64,000 bases of DNA from Tepidamorphaceae bacterium (GTDB lineage Bacteria > Pseudomonadota > Alphaproteobacteria > Rhizobiales > JAKSCL01), in the NCBI GenBank assembly GCA_028289445.1, contig JANQPO010000026.1, positions 50,868 to 114,867 on the forward strand. Direction: 5' to 3'. Under the pieces are notes generated by a model. The model searched no databases and was not told the DNA's origin. It saw only the letters and a list, made by a program, of their open reading frames with translations. Below, piece after piece: positions 18,872 to 28,411 of this stretch. Both the position numbers and the translations under genes were made by a program. The stretch's first letter is position 1. Each line of letters starts with the position of its first letter.

Positions 18872-19756
18872 TTATTGGGCGAAGCCGCGAAGCGGCATGT
18901 CCGGGCCGCGTCGCAGCCAGTTGTCCGGCGCCCACTCGGCCGCGCGGTCGATCGTGTGGAGCGCATAGGCCCGGCGCGGTTTGTCCGAAGTGTTGGCGCC
19001 TGACAGATGCGGCAATTGACCGTGGAGAACAACGAGCGTTCCGGTCTTAGCCTCCAATGGCACGGCGTCGGATTCATTCCACAAGGGCGGCGACAGGTCT
19101 TCCATGACCAGATCGTCGTTATCGTAGTGGAACCGCTCTTTCAACGGCGCCAGATGGGCGCCCGGTATAGCTTGTAGGCAACCGTTTTCCACGGTCGCGT
19201 CCTCTAGCGCGAACCAAAAACCGATACAGCTTTGCGGCCGGGTGAAGAGGAAGGTCGCATCTTGATGGCAATTCACCTCGCCGCCGATGCGCGGCGGCTT
19301 GTAGATGAACATCGATTGGATGAGGCCTGGATCCGCCTGACCGAGGTCGACCGCGAGCGTCGCTAGCTGCGGCTTGCGCGAGAAGTCGGAAAAAACAGGA
19401 TCGAGATCGTGGAGCGCGTGGCCGATCTTGTTGACTGCCTGATGCCGATCGACCGAAAAGCGGCCTTCGTCATCCAATGCGCCGTCTTCGAAGAAGAGCC
19501 TGATCTTATCTCCGGAGGTGCGAAAGTAATCGGCGGCCGCATGCATCTGCCGTCTGGTTTCAAACACCGTCGGGGCATCGCTGACATCATAAGCTTCGAT
19601 GATCTCGCGGACCCGCTCAATCAAGGCTTGGCATTCCTGCGCCGTGGAGAAATCCTCGATCATCAGGACTCCATCACGATTCCAGGCGGTCTTCATGGTG
19701 TCGGTCAGATCGCCGTCCGGCGTCGCGGAAAAGCGCTCGATCTCGCTCATAGCCAT
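18872..19756 (-). CDS. PhyH-family Fe(II)/2-oxoglutarate dioxygenase
   Basis: A 294-residue protein of the phytanoyl-CoA dioxygenase superfamily. The iron-binding HxD is H164 and D166 ([10 protein letters not shown]); the distal histidine is probably H250 ([10 protein letters not shown]), followed by basic residues 261-262 for 2-oxoglutarate. All catalytic features appear intact. Its start overlaps the end of deoB by 10 bases, so it is the last gene of the nucleoside operon and probably translationally coupled. Possible substrates include nucleosides, modified bases, betaines or phosphonates; nothing in the sequence decides between them. Confidence 0.85.
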   Translation of the reverse strand: MAMSEIERFSATPDGDLTDTMKTAWNRDGVLMIEDFSTAQECQALIERVREIIEAYDVSDAPTVFETRRQMHAAADYFRTSGDKIRLFFEDGALDDEGRFSVDRHQAVNKIGHALHDLDPVFSDFSRKPQLATLAVDLGQADPGLIQSMFIYKPPRIGGEVNCHQDATFLFTRPQSCIGFWFALEDATVENGCLQAIPGAHLAPLKERFHYDNDDLVMEDLSPPLWNESDAVPLEAKTGTLVVLHGQLPHLSGANTSDKPRRAYALHTIDRAAEWAPDNWLRRGPDMPLRGFAQ

Positions 19757-20967
19757 GATACTCCATGCGGTGTCGGTGCCACGCCAAGATGAGTGGCAAG
19801 CGTCGCCGCAATATCGGCAAATGTCTCGCGCCTGCCAATAGTGCCGGGGCGCAGTTGTGGGCCAACCGCCAGAATGGGCACATGCTCACGCGTGTGATCG
19901 CTGCCTGTCCAACTTGGATCGCAGCCGTGATCAGCGGTCAGGACCATCAGATCTCCCGGCCTCAGCTTGGCGGTCAACTCCGGCAGACGCCTGTCAAACG
20001 CTTCAAGTGCGGCGGCGTAGCCTGGAACATCGCGGCGGTGACCGTAAAGCATGTCGAAGTCGACGAAGTTTGTGAAGGTGAGATCGCCATCGCCCGCCAG
20101 ATCCATGGCGTCCAATGTCGCGTCACCCAGCGCTTCATTGCCGCTCGCTTTGATTGATCGCGTGATGCCTTTCTTGGCGAAGATATCGGAGATCTTGCCT
20201 ACTGAGATGACTTGTCGCCCAGCGGCGCTCAAGACGTCCAGCAACGTCTCTTCGCTCGGCGGGATGGCGAAATCGCGTCGGTTGCCGGTGCGTTCGAAGG
20301 TGTCGGGCGTTTCACCGGCGAAGGGTCGCGCGATCACCCGTCCAATGTTCATCGGTGCGGTGAGTTCGAACGTCGCTTCGCATAACGCATAAAGTCGTTC
20401 GAGCCCGAAATAGGTCTCGTGCGCGGCGATCTGAAACACGCTGTCGGCGGACGTATAGACAATCGGCTTGCCGGTCGCGATGTGGTCGGCGCCCAGCCGG
20501 ACGATGATCTCCGTACCTGATGCGTGGCAATTGCCGAGCACGCCCGGCAAGCCGCACTTTTCGACGATTGCGGCGATCAGATCATCGGGAAAGGTCGGGA
20601 TGGTTTCAGGGAAGTAACCCCAATCGAACGTCACCGGATAACCCGCGATCTCCCAATGGCCCGACGGCGTGTCCTTACCTTTGCTTTGTTCGACACCATA
20701 GCCGAACTGCGCCAACGGCGTTTCGGGCTCCGTCAGGCCCGGCGGGAGCATGCCCGTCGACATGCGCGCCGCCGCGCCAAGACCGAGCGCACACAAGTTC
20801 GGCAGGTCGAGCGATCCTGAGCCGGTCTGGCGATCATCCGCTTCGCCGCGCATGCAGGCTTCAGCGATATGGCCGAGCGTGTCAGCGCCGGCGTCGCCAT
20901 AGCGCACGGCATCGGCGGCGCCGCCGATGCCGAAGCTATCCAGCACAAAAAGAAAGGCGCGGGTCAT
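19747..20967 (-). CDS. deoB: Phosphopentomutase
   Basis: A 406-residue member of the alkaline phosphatase superfamily that interconverts (deoxy)ribose 1- and 5-phosphate. The metal- and phospho-residue motifs are present: [12 protein letters not shown] at the N terminus, [11 protein letters not shown] with the catalytic threonine, and the C-terminal [19 protein letters not shown]. It sits two bases after deoA and overlaps the dioxygenase gene at its 3' end. It supplies deoxyribose 5-phosphate to DeoC. Confidence 0.97.
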   Translation of the reverse strand: MTRAFLFVLDSFGIGGAADAVRYGDAGADTLGHIAEACMRGEADDRQTGSGSLDLPNLCALGLGAAARMSTGMLPPGLTEPETPLAQFGYGVEQSKGKDTPSGHWEIAGYPVTFDWGYFPETIPTFPDDLIAAIVEKCGLPGVLGNCHASGTEIIVRLGADHIATGKPIVYTSADSVFQIAAHETYFGLERLYALCEATFELTAPMNIGRVIARPFAGETPDTFERTGNRRDFAIPPSEETLLDVLSAAGRQVISVGKISDIFAKKGITRSIKASGNEALGDATLDAMDLAGDGDLTFTNFVDFDMLYGHRRDVPGYAAALEAFDRRLPELTAKLRPGDLMVLTADHGCDPSWTGSDHTREHVPILAVGPQLRPGTIGRRETFADIAATLATHLGVAPTPHGVSWL

Positions 20968-20969
20968 TG

Positions 20970-22289
20970 TCAGCCACCTGTCGGCGGCACGCGGTCGAGG
21001 ATGAGCGCATCGCGATGCCGCGCCGCATGGCCGGTGGTGAACGCGGCCAGAACCGCCGCTTCAGCCGCATCGGCGTCGCCCTCCGTGCGGGCATGGATAC
21101 GACAGAGGGGGACGCTGGCCGCATCGCTCCCGACGCGGATGATGTCCGACAGGCCGACGGCATAATCGATCGGGTCCGTGGTCTTGGTCCGGCCGCCACC
21201 GAGCGCGACGACCGCGTTGCCGAGCGCCCGCGTGTCGATCGCCGTGACAACGCCCTGACCGATCACGTCCCGGACGACCGGCGCAGTATCGAGATAGGCG
21301 TCGGGCCGTTCAACGAAGTCGGCCGGGCCGCCAAGCCCTGCGACCATTTTCTGGAATCGTTCGGCGGCCGCACCCGATAACAATGCGGCGTCAAAAGTGT
21401 TCTTCGCTGCCGCGCTATCAGCCGCCAAGCCGCCAAGCACCGCAAGTTCCGCGGTCAATGCCTCGACGACAGCATGAAGGGCGGGATCGCGGCGAACGCC
21501 TGTCAGATAATCGACTGCTTCGCGCATTTCGATGGCATTGCCGGCGCACGGCGCCAGCGGCTCGTTCATGTCGGTGATTAGCGCCGAGGTCCGCATCCCA
21601 GCTCCGTTCGCCACCGAAACCAGACTGTCGGCAAGCGCTATGGCGTCGGCGCGGGTCGCCATGAAGGCGCCTGAGCCGCATTTGACGTCGAGCACCAACG
21701 CGTCGAGCCCGGCCGCCAGTTTTTTCGACAGGATCGAGGCGGTGATCAGGTCGATCGACTCGACCGTGCCGGTCACGTCGCGAATGGCATAGAAGCGCTT
21801 GTCGGCGGGCGCCAGATCGGCGGTCTGGCCGATGATGGCACAGCCAGCATCGCGCACGGTCCTGCGGAACAAGGCCTCGTCCGGTTGGGTTTGGTAGCCT
21901 GGAATGGAATCGAACTTATCGAGCGTGCCGCCCGTATGGCCCAGACCGCGCCCTGAGATCATCGGAACGGCACCGCCCATGGCGGCAAGGATCGGCGCCA
22001 GCATCAAGGATACGTTGTCGCCAACGCCGCCGGTCGAATGCTTATCGAGAACCGGGGCGCCGAGGTCTTCGCCGGACCAATCGAGAACCGCGCCCGACTG
22101 TGTCATCGCGCGGGTGAGTGCGACGCGTTCCGGCACGGTGAGTTTGACGAAATAGATCGCCATTGCGAGCGCCGCGATCTGTGCTTCGGAGAAGCTCTCT
22201 GTCGTCAGGCCATCAACGACGGCGGCGATTTCCGCGTCGGTCAGGACACCGCCATTGCGTTTCTTGACGATAACCTCCTGCGGTAGCAT
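20970..22289 (-). CDS. deoA: Thymidine phosphorylase
   Basis: A 439-residue pyrimidine nucleoside phosphorylase. The signature segment [20 protein letters not shown] and the phosphate-binding [12 protein letters not shown] are exact family matches. It cleaves thymidine or deoxyuridine to base and deoxyribose 1-phosphate. The start codon is immediately adjacent to the deoC stop, consistent with a single operon. Confidence 0.97.
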   Translation of the reverse strand: MLPQEVIVKKRNGGVLTDAEIAAVVDGLTTESFSEAQIAALAMAIYFVKLTVPERVALTRAMTQSGAVLDWSGEDLGAPVLDKHSTGGVGDNVSLMLAPILAAMGGAVPMISGRGLGHTGGTLDKFDSIPGYQTQPDEALFRRTVRDAGCAIIGQTADLAPADKRFYAIRDVTGTVESIDLITASILSKKLAAGLDALVLDVKCGSGAFMATRADAIALADSLVSVANGAGMRTSALITDMNEPLAPCAGNAIEMREAVDYLTGVRRDPALHAVVEALTAELAVLGGLAADSAAAKNTFDAALLSGAAAERFQKMVAGLGGPADFVERPDAYLDTAPVVRDVIGQGVVTAIDTRALGNAVVALGGGRTKTTDPIDYAVGLSDIIRVGSDAASVPLCRIHARTEGDADAAEAAVLAAFTTGHAARHRDALILDRVPPTGG

Positions 22290-23060
22290 TCAGTAGCCCT
22301 CGCTGGGCGTCGCCGCTCCGCCCTCAATGGCCGCAAGGAGGTCGTTCAACAGCCCGCTGGCGCCAAAGCGGAACGTTTCGGCACTAACCCAGTCTGGCCC
22401 CATGATCTCGTCGGCAACAGCGAAGTACCCGGCCGCGTCCTCTGCCGTGCGGATACCGCCGGCTGCCTTGAACCCAACCGGAAGACCGGCGTGGCGAATC
22501 GCTTCGATCATGATCCGAGCCGCTTCCTCCGTGGCGTTGACGGCGACCTTGCCCGTCGAGGTCTTGAGAAAGTCGGCACCGGCCTGGATCACCCGCGCGC
22601 TGGCGATCGCAATCAGGTCCGGGACGGGGAACTCGCCAGTTTCCAATATGACCTTCAAAGTCGTGTCGGTGCCCAGGCTTTCCCGGACTGTACCAACCAT
22701 GGCGATTGCTTCGTCCTGGTTGCCGTCGATGAAGGCGCGATAGGGCAAAACAAGGTCGACCTCGTCGGCACCATCGGCAACGGACTGACCCGTCTCGGCA
22801 AGCACCGCGCCGACGGACTCGTTGCCGGTCGGGAAGTTTGCGACCGTAGCAACACGAACCGCCGATCCCCGAAGTTCGTGCCGCGCTTGAGCTACGAAGC
22901 GCGGCCATAGACAGACCGCAGCGACCGCGCCATGCGGTGTCTTGGCCTTGGCGCAAAGCGCACTGATATCGGCTTCGGTGCAGTCGTCGTTCAAATTCGT
23001 GAGGTCGAGCAGCGATAAGGCGCGGCGCGCCACGGCCGCTCGGTCAAGATCAGCCGTCAT
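22290..23060 (-). CDS. deoC: Deoxyribose-phosphate aldolase
   Basis: About 256 residues, class I aldolase that splits deoxyribose 5-phosphate to glyceraldehyde 3-phosphate and acetaldehyde. The Schiff-base lysine lies in FLKTSTGK and the second active-site lysine in GFKAAGGIRT; DEVDLVLPYRAFIDG is also typical. ATG at 23058-23060 overlaps the end of the upstream phosphorylase gene by 11 bases; the frame opens 12 codons earlier within that gene. Confidence 0.96.
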   Translation of the reverse strand: MTADLDRAAVARRALSLLDLTNLNDDCTEADISALCAKAKTPHGAVAAVCLWPRFVAQARHELRGSAVRVATVANFPTGNESVGAVLAETGQSVADGADEVDLVLPYRAFIDGNQDEAIAMVGTVRESLGTDTTLKVILETGEFPVPDLIAIASARVIQAGADFLKTSTGKVAVNATEEAARIMIEAIRHAGLPVGFKAAGGIRTAEDAAGYFAVADEIMGPDWVSAETFRFGASGLLNDLLAAIEGGAATPSEGY

Positions 23061-23886
23061 CGCCAGCCTCCTCTGGACGCGGAACCTCAACGCCATAGTG
23101 CTCCAGGAACCCGGTGATCAGTCGCTCCATCGCTTCGGCACCGATGGCGGCCATCGTTTTGGTGTGGTCGTGGCTGAGCACCTCATCGGACAGGCCCGCC
23201 GCCAGATTGGTGATGAGCGAAACGGCGCACACGCGCAACCGGTGATAGCGGGCGAGAATGACCTCGGGCACCGTCGACATCCCGACCGCCGAGGCGCCGA
23301 GCGTGGCGGCGGCGCGGATTTCCGCCGGCGTTTCGAAACTCGGTCCGGAGAACCACATATAGGTTCCCTCGGCGAGCGGAATGCCGCGTTCGGCCGCCGT
23401 CTCGCGCAATATTGCATTCAATGCGGGATCATAGGCATCGGACAGATTTACGAAACGGCGATCCCCTTCAACCCCGATCAGCGGATTGGCGCCGGCGAAA
23501 TTGACGTGATCGGTGATCAGCATCGGGTTGCCCGGCCCGGTTTCGACCTGGAGCGAGCCTGCCGCATTGGTCATGAGCATGGTCTCGACGCCAAGCGCGG
23601 CCATCGTCTCGATCGCGCTGGCCATGGCGCCCGCATCGCCTTGTTCGTAGTAGTGCGCCCGCCCCCGCAAGAGGCATATGGCCACGCCACCCAGTTCGCC
23701 CAGGATCAACGCGCCGGAGTGACCGCTGACGGTCGTCTGGGGGAATCCGGGCAAATCCGCGTAGTCGATCAGGGTGGCGCCTTCCACCTGGTCGCCAAGA
23801 TCGCCGAGGCCGGAGCCCAACGTGATGGCAACACGCGGCGCCACGTCTGGCATGCGCTGGCGAATGATGTCGCGTGCTGCCGTCAT
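23050..23886 (-). CDS. punA: Purine nucleoside phosphorylase (trimeric, PunA type)
   Basis: A 278-residue phosphorylase for inosine and guanosine type nucleosides. ITLGSGLGDL is the phosphate loop; VSGHSGALILGELGGV, LRGRAHYYEQG and MTNAAGSL are class II (low-molecular-mass, trimeric) PNP hallmarks. It starts inside the last bases of cdd (ATGA overlap). It turns salvaged purine nucleosides into bases and (deoxy)ribose 1-phosphate for DeoB. Confidence 0.95.
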   Translation of the reverse strand: MTAARDIIRQRMPDVAPRVAITLGSGLGDLGDQVEGATLIDYADLPGFPQTTVSGHSGALILGELGGVAICLLRGRAHYYEQGDAGAMASAIETMAALGVETMLMTNAAGSLQVETGPGNPMLITDHVNFAGANPLIGVEGDRRFVNLSDAYDPALNAILRETAAERGIPLAEGTYMWFSGPSFETPAEIRAAATLGASAVGMSTVPEVILARYHRLRVCAVSLITNLAAGLSDEVLSHDHTKTMAAIGAEAMERLITGFLEHYGVEVPRPEEAGDDG

Positions 23887-24290
23887 GTCAGCGCCGCCTT
23901 ATCGAAGGACAACGGCAAAAGGTCGATGAGCGGAACGATCTGAAGCGGCCCCGACATATCGCATAGGATGACCGGCGTATCCGCCTCGGCGAATTCGCGG
24001 ATGCGCTGACGGCAGCCGCCGCATGGCGTCACACGCGGCAGTTTCTCCGCCACGACGGCAATAGCCTCGATCTTGCGCTCACCAGCGGCGACCATCGCAG
24101 CGATCGCCGACGTCTCCGCGCACCATCCTTCCGGAAAGCTGGCGTTTTCGACATTGCAACCGGCATAGATCGTGCCCGATGGCGCGCGCAGGGCGGCGCC
24201 GACGGGAAACGCGGAGTACGCCGCGTGCGCGTTCCGCATCACATTGAGGGCGGCAGCATGAAGCGCCTTGTCCGACTCGGTGAACTGCAT
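23883..24290 (-). CDS. cdd: Cytidine deaminase
   Basis: A 135-residue zinc enzyme of the short, homotetrameric type. CAETSA supplies a cysteine ligand and the catalytic glutamate; PCGGCRQ gives the two other cysteine ligands; CNVENASFPEG binds substrate. It converts cytidine and deoxycytidine to uridine derivatives. Its start overlaps the stop of the upstream permease gene by one base. Confidence 0.97.
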   Translation of the reverse strand: MQFTESDKALHAAALNVMRNAHAAYSAFPVGAALRAPSGTIYAGCNVENASFPEGWCAETSAIAAMVAAGERKIEAIAVVAEKLPRVTPCGGCRQRIREFAEADTPVILCDMSGPLQIVPLIDLLPLSFDKAALT

Positions 24291-25261
24291 CAGCGTTCCT
24301 TAACATAAGGTACGCCGCCAGCCTTAGGCGGGGTGGCCTTGCCGATGAAGCCGGCGAGAAGAACGACGGTGAGAATATACGGTAGCGCCTGCATGAACTG
24401 CACAGGCACCTCGCCGATGCCGGGGACATTCGCGCCTTGCAGTCGGATCGCCACGGCGTCCAGAAAGCCGAAGAGCAGACAGGTCAAGAGCACAGCGCGG
24501 GGCCGCCAGTTGGCGAAGATGAGGGCCGCCAGGGCGATAAAGCCCTTGCCCGCCGACATGTCCTTGATGAAACCGGCGCTTTGAGCGATCGCCAGATAAG
24601 CGCCGGCGAAACCGCACAAAACGCCGCAAATGATGACGGCGCGGTAGCGCAGCCAGACGACCGAGATGCCGGCGGTGTCGACGGCGCTCGGGTTCTCGCC
24701 GACGGCCCTCAGCCGCAACCCGAACCGGCTGGAATAGACAACCCAATGGGTCGCAAACACGGCAGCGATCGCGATGTAGACCAGAATGTTGTGCCCGGAA
24801 ATGACCTCCGAATAGATCTGGCCGACAATCGGCACCTCGGCGAGCGTTTCCGCGAATGGCAGATTGATCGGCAGAAAGCGTGCCTCGGAGGGAAGCTGTG
24901 GCGTGCGACCGCCCTGCTGGAACCAGGTCTGGCCCAGCAAGACCGTCAGACCGGCCGCGACGATGTTGATGGCAACGCCCGAAACGATCTGGTTGCCGCG
25001 ATAAGTAATCGACGCCAGGCCATGAACGACAGCGAAGACGACCGAAATGACGATTGCGCCGAACAGACCGACCCAGGGCGAGCCGGTCAGCGCGGCAACC
25101 GTGCCGGCTGCGAACGCGCCGGCCAGCATCTTGCCTTCCAGCCCGATGTCGAAGACGCCAGAGCGCTCCGAGTAAAGGCCCGCGAGCGCGGCGAAGATCA
25201 ACGGTACGGACAGCCGGATGGCGGAGTCGACGATAAGAGCGAAGAACGAAAGCGCTTCCAT
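24290..25261 (-). CDS. Nucleoside ABC transporter permease (second subunit, NupQ/YufQ type)
   Basis: A 323-residue hydrophobic protein with about eight to nine spans. YSERSGVFDIGLEGKMLAGAFAAG is the characteristic opening of the BmpA-linked nucleoside permeases, and GENPSAVDTAGISV is the conserved cytoplasmic loop. It should pair with the permease encoded immediately upstream. Its location just before cdd, punA and deoCAB indicates nucleoside uptake. Confidence 0.92.
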   Translation of the reverse strand: MEALSFFALIVDSAIRLSVPLIFAALAGLYSERSGVFDIGLEGKMLAGAFAAGTVAALTGSPWVGLFGAIVISVVFAVVHGLASITYRGNQIVSGVAINIVAAGLTVLLGQTWFQQGGRTPQLPSEARFLPINLPFAETLAEVPIVGQIYSEVISGHNILVYIAIAAVFATHWVVYSSRFGLRLRAVGENPSAVDTAGISVVWLRYRAVIICGVLCGFAGAYLAIAQSAGFIKDMSAGKGFIALAALIFANWRPRAVLLTCLLFGFLDAVAIRLQGANVPGIGEVPVQFMQALPYILTVVLLAGFIGKATPPKAGGVPYVKER

Positions 25262-25264
25262 CGT

Positions 25265-26383
25265 CTAAGCCTCGCTCGGCTTCGGCGATGGCGCCAAGCG
25301 GTGGTAGAGCGCCGTGATCTGAGGACGGAACATGTGCTCAAGGGCGCCGGCAAACAGGATCACCAGACCCTGGATAACCACCACCATTTCGCGTGTGATT
25401 TTCGGCTTTTCGAATGATAGCTCCGCGCCGCCCTGGTAAAGCGCGCCGAACAAGAGCGCGGCAAAGAAGATGCCAACAGGATGGGACCGTCCCATCAGAG
25501 CCACGGCGATGCCGACAAAGCCGTAGCCGGCGGTGAAATCCAACAGTAGCCGGTGCTGCACGCCCATGATTTCGTTGACCGCCAGGAAGCCGGCAAGCGC
25601 GCCGGAGATCGCCATCGCGATCACCGTGAGCCGCGCCGTCGAGATGCCAGCATAAGCAGCAGCCGAGGGCGAGATGCCGACGGTGCGGATTTCGTAGCCG
25701 AGCCGAGTACGCCAGATCAAAAGCCAGACGAGAAGACAGCACAAAAGCGCCAGGAAGAACGTCAGGTTGAGCGGCGATTGCGGAATGTCGATGCCAATCC
25801 ATTCAAGCGCGGCATGCATGAAGGGCAGCCGTGCCGACTCGTCGAATGTCCGGGTCTCCGGCGCCATCTTGCCCGGTGGCGCCATGACATTGACGAGCAA
25901 ATAGACCATCAGCGCCGAGGCAATGAAATTGAACATGATCGTGGTGATCACGATGTGGCTGCCGCGCTTGGCCTGAAGGTAACCAGGGACAAAGGCCCAG
26001 CCGGCGCCGAACAGGGCGGCAGCAGCAATCGCCAAGAGCGCGATCAGCGGCAACGGCAAAAAGTCCAGATGTAGACAAACGAGCGCCGCACCGAGGCCGC
26101 CTAGATAGGCCTGCCCCTCCGCGCCAATGTTGAATAGGCCGCAATGGAATGCGACGGCGAAGGCAAGGCCGGTAAAGACGAAGTTGGTGGTGTAGTAGAG
26201 CGTGTAGCCGACGCCCTCGCCGAAGCCGAACGCGCCCCAGATCAAAATGCCGACGGCCTCAATCGGATCCTCGCCGATCAACAGAACAACCAACCCCGAG
26301 ACGACAAAGGCTGCCAGCAGATTGAGAAACGGGATCACGCCAAGGGTGATCCAACGCGGAAGCTGATCGGATGCGGTGCTCAT
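25265..26383 (-). CDS. Nucleoside ABC transporter permease (first subunit, NupP/YufP type)
   Basis: About 372 residues with many membrane spans, longer than its partner as is usual. FNIGAEGQAYLGGLGAA and the cytoplasmic loop GISPSAAAYAGIS are hallmarks. ATG at 26381-26383 overlaps the VOC gene stop (ATGA); the frame continues upstream without a better start. It is the hetero-partner of the downstream permease. Confidence 0.92.
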   Translation of the reverse strand: MSTASDQLPRWITLGVIPFLNLLAAFVVSGLVVLLIGEDPIEAVGILIWGAFGFGEGVGYTLYYTTNFVFTGLAFAVAFHCGLFNIGAEGQAYLGGLGAALVCLHLDFLPLPLIALLAIAAAALFGAGWAFVPGYLQAKRGSHIVITTIMFNFIASALMVYLLVNVMAPPGKMAPETRTFDESARLPFMHAALEWIGIDIPQSPLNLTFFLALLCCLLVWLLIWRTRLGYEIRTVGISPSAAAYAGISTARLTVIAMAISGALAGFLAVNEIMGVQHRLLLDFTAGYGFVGIAVALMGRSHPVGIFFAALLFGALYQGGAELSFEKPKITREMVVVIQGLVILFAGALEHMFRPQITALYHRLAPSPKPSEA

Positions 26384-26826
26384 TCGAACACTTCCAGGCG
26401 CATCGCACCCGTGTCGTCCAGGGAGGCGAATGGATTGTGGGCAACCTCCCACATGTGGCCGTCGGGGTCGGCGAAATAGCCGGAATACCCGCCCCAGAAG
26501 ACATTTTGCGGCGTCTTCAAATTGGCCGCACCAGCCGCCACCGCTTGCGCATGAACCCGATCGACATCGGCGTTCGACGGCAGATTGATCGCCAGGGACA
26601 CGGCTTTGAACCCGGACCCCTCGGAACTCACTTCTGCGTCTTCTGCCAGCGGTTCACGGCCATAGAGGCCCAGCACGATATTGTTGCCCTGCAAGAAGAC
26701 GACGGTCGGCTGGCTTGCCTTGGTGTTGCGCCAGCCGAGCGCTTCGTAAAATGTCCTGGAGCGCGCGAGATCGGCAACCCCGAGGGTGACCATGGACACA
26801 TGCGCAGCGGTCACCGGCGCCGTCAT
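26380..26826 (-). CDS. VOC-superfamily (glyoxalase/bleomycin-resistance fold) protein
   Basis: A 148-residue single-domain protein with two beta-alpha-beta-beta-beta units: VSMVTLGVADLARSRTFYEALGW opens the first and FADPDGHMWEVAHNP closes the second. The HVS histidine and the glutamate in MWEV occupy the usual metal-ligand positions. It is inserted between the ABC ATPase and permease genes with four-base overlaps on both sides, so it is co-translated with the transporter. The function is unknown; it may act on an imported nucleoside-like compound. Confidence 0.88.
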   Translation of the reverse strand: MTAPVTAAHVSMVTLGVADLARSRTFYEALGWRNTKASQPTVVFLQGNNIVLGLYGREPLAEDAEVSSEGSGFKAVSLAINLPSNADVDRVHAQAVAAGAANLKTPQNVFWGGYSGYFADPDGHMWEVAHNPFASLDDTGAMRLEVFE

Positions 26827-28364
26827 TGGGCAGCCTCCCGGCCGTCGATGCCGGCCATCATCAGGCCCAGTTCACCCTCCGTCGCCGTTCCGCCCGCCCG
26901 CTCGCCGACGAGCGTGCCGTCGAACATGACCAAGATGCGGTCGGCGAGCGACATGATCTCGTCGAGTTCGACGGAAACGAGCAGGATCGCCTTGCCGGCG
27001 TCGCGGAGTTCGACAATGCGGCGGTGGATGAACTCGATGGCGCCGATATCGACACCGCGCGTCGGCTGGCCGATGAGAAGCACGGTCGGGTCGGTCTCGA
27101 TCTCACGCGCCAGAACGATTTTTTGCTGATTGCCACCGGAGAAATTCGACGTCTTCAGCCGGCAGTTCGGCGGTCTGATATCGAACTTTTCGATCTTGTC
27201 CATGGCGTCGTCGCGAATGACACCCAGGTTCAGCAACAATCCGGACTGGTATCGCTGCGCATTGTGATAGCCGAGAATGGAGTTTTCATACTCTTCAAAC
27301 GGCATCACCAGACCCATGCGATGCCGGTCCTCCGGCACGTGGGCGACACCGCGCTCGCGCAAAATGGCCGGATCGGCGCTGTCCTTCACGCCAATCGGCT
27401 GACCTTCGATCAACACTCGCCCGGCCTCGGCGTGACGGATGCCGGCAATCGCTTCCAAAAGCTCCGACTGACCGTTGCCGGCCACGCCGGCAATGCCGAC
27501 AATTTCGCCGCGCTTTACGTTGAACGAGACGTCCTTGACGCGCAGAACGCCGCGTCCACCGCGAACCGTAAGGTTTTCCACTTTGAGTGCCTCGTCGCCC
27601 GGCTCAGCCGGCGTCTTGTCGACCCGAAGCAAGACCTTGCGACCGACCATCAGTTCGGCAAGCTCCTCCATGGAGGTCTCGGCGGTTTTGCGGGTCGCGA
27701 CCATTTCGCCCTGGCGCATGACGGAGACATTGTCGGTCGCGGCCATGATCTCCCGGAGCTTGTGGGTGATGAGGACGACCGTTGTGCCTTGCTCCTTGAG
27801 AACGTGAAGGATTTTGAACAGTTCGTCGGCCTCTTTGGGCGTCAGCACGCCGGTCGGTTCATCAAGGATCAGGATCCGGGCGCCGCGAAACAACGCTTTG
27901 AGAATTTCAACGCGCTGCTGGGCCCCGACCGACAGAGACTCGATCGTTGCGTCGGGATCGACATCGAGGCCGTATTCGCGCTCAAGGCGCTCTAGCTCCT
28001 CGCGCGCCTTGCCCATCCCGCCGGCAAGTCGCCCACCGCCCTCGGCGCCCAGGATGACGTTCTCCAACACCGTGAACGGCTCCACCAGCATGAAATGCTG
28101 GTGGACCATGCCGATACCGGCCGCGATCGCGGCTTCGCTGTCAGCGATACGGGTCGGTTTGCCGTCGACCTGGATCTCGCCCGAATCAGCCTGATAGAAG
28201 CCGTAGAGGATCGACATGAGCGTAGATTTTCCGGCGCCGTTCTCCCCGACAATGCCGTGGATCGTGGCGTTCTCGACGCTCAGATTGATGTTCTTATTGG
28301 CGTGGACCGGACCGAAGCTCTTGTTGATACCACGGAGTTCGATCGCGGGCGCGGACGCGGTCAT
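26823..28364 (-). CDS. Nucleoside ABC transporter ATPase (tandem ABC domains, NupO/YufO type)
   Basis: A 513-residue protein with two fused ABC domains, as in sugar and nucleoside importers. The first has GENGAGKST, LSVGAQQRVEIL and ILILDEPTGVLT. The second has GVAGNGQSELLEAI and FSGGNQQKIVLAREIETD, with a degenerate Walker B (VLLIGQPTRGVD) as is normal for the class. It energises the two permeases. It starts 47 bases after the binding-protein gene. Confidence 0.94.
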   Translation of the reverse strand: MTASAPAIELRGINKSFGPVHANKNINLSVENATIHGIVGENGAGKSTLMSILYGFYQADSGEIQVDGKPTRIADSEAAIAAGIGMVHQHFMLVEPFTVLENVILGAEGGGRLAGGMGKAREELERLEREYGLDVDPDATIESLSVGAQQRVEILKALFRGARILILDEPTGVLTPKEADELFKILHVLKEQGTTVVLITHKLREIMAATDNVSVMRQGEMVATRKTAETSMEELAELMVGRKVLLRVDKTPAEPGDEALKVENLTVRGGRGVLRVKDVSFNVKRGEIVGIAGVAGNGQSELLEAIAGIRHAEAGRVLIEGQPIGVKDSADPAILRERGVAHVPEDRHRMGLVMPFEEYENSILGYHNAQRYQSGLLLNLGVIRDDAMDKIEKFDIRPPNCRLKTSNFSGGNQQKIVLAREIETDPTVLLIGQPTRGVDIGAIEFIHRRIVELRDAGKAILLVSVELDEIMSLADRILVMFDGTLVGERAGGTATEGELGLMMAGIDGREAAQ

Positions 28365-28411
28365 GGCAATTCCAATCGCCGATCAACCGCGCCCGGCCAT
28401 AGTGCTCGACC

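Noticed and set aside
24437..25417. 326-codon plus-strand open frame across the nucleoside permease gene
   Set aside because: It is antisense to two clearly homologous genes and rich in Asp/Arg/Gly from reversed codons; no domain.
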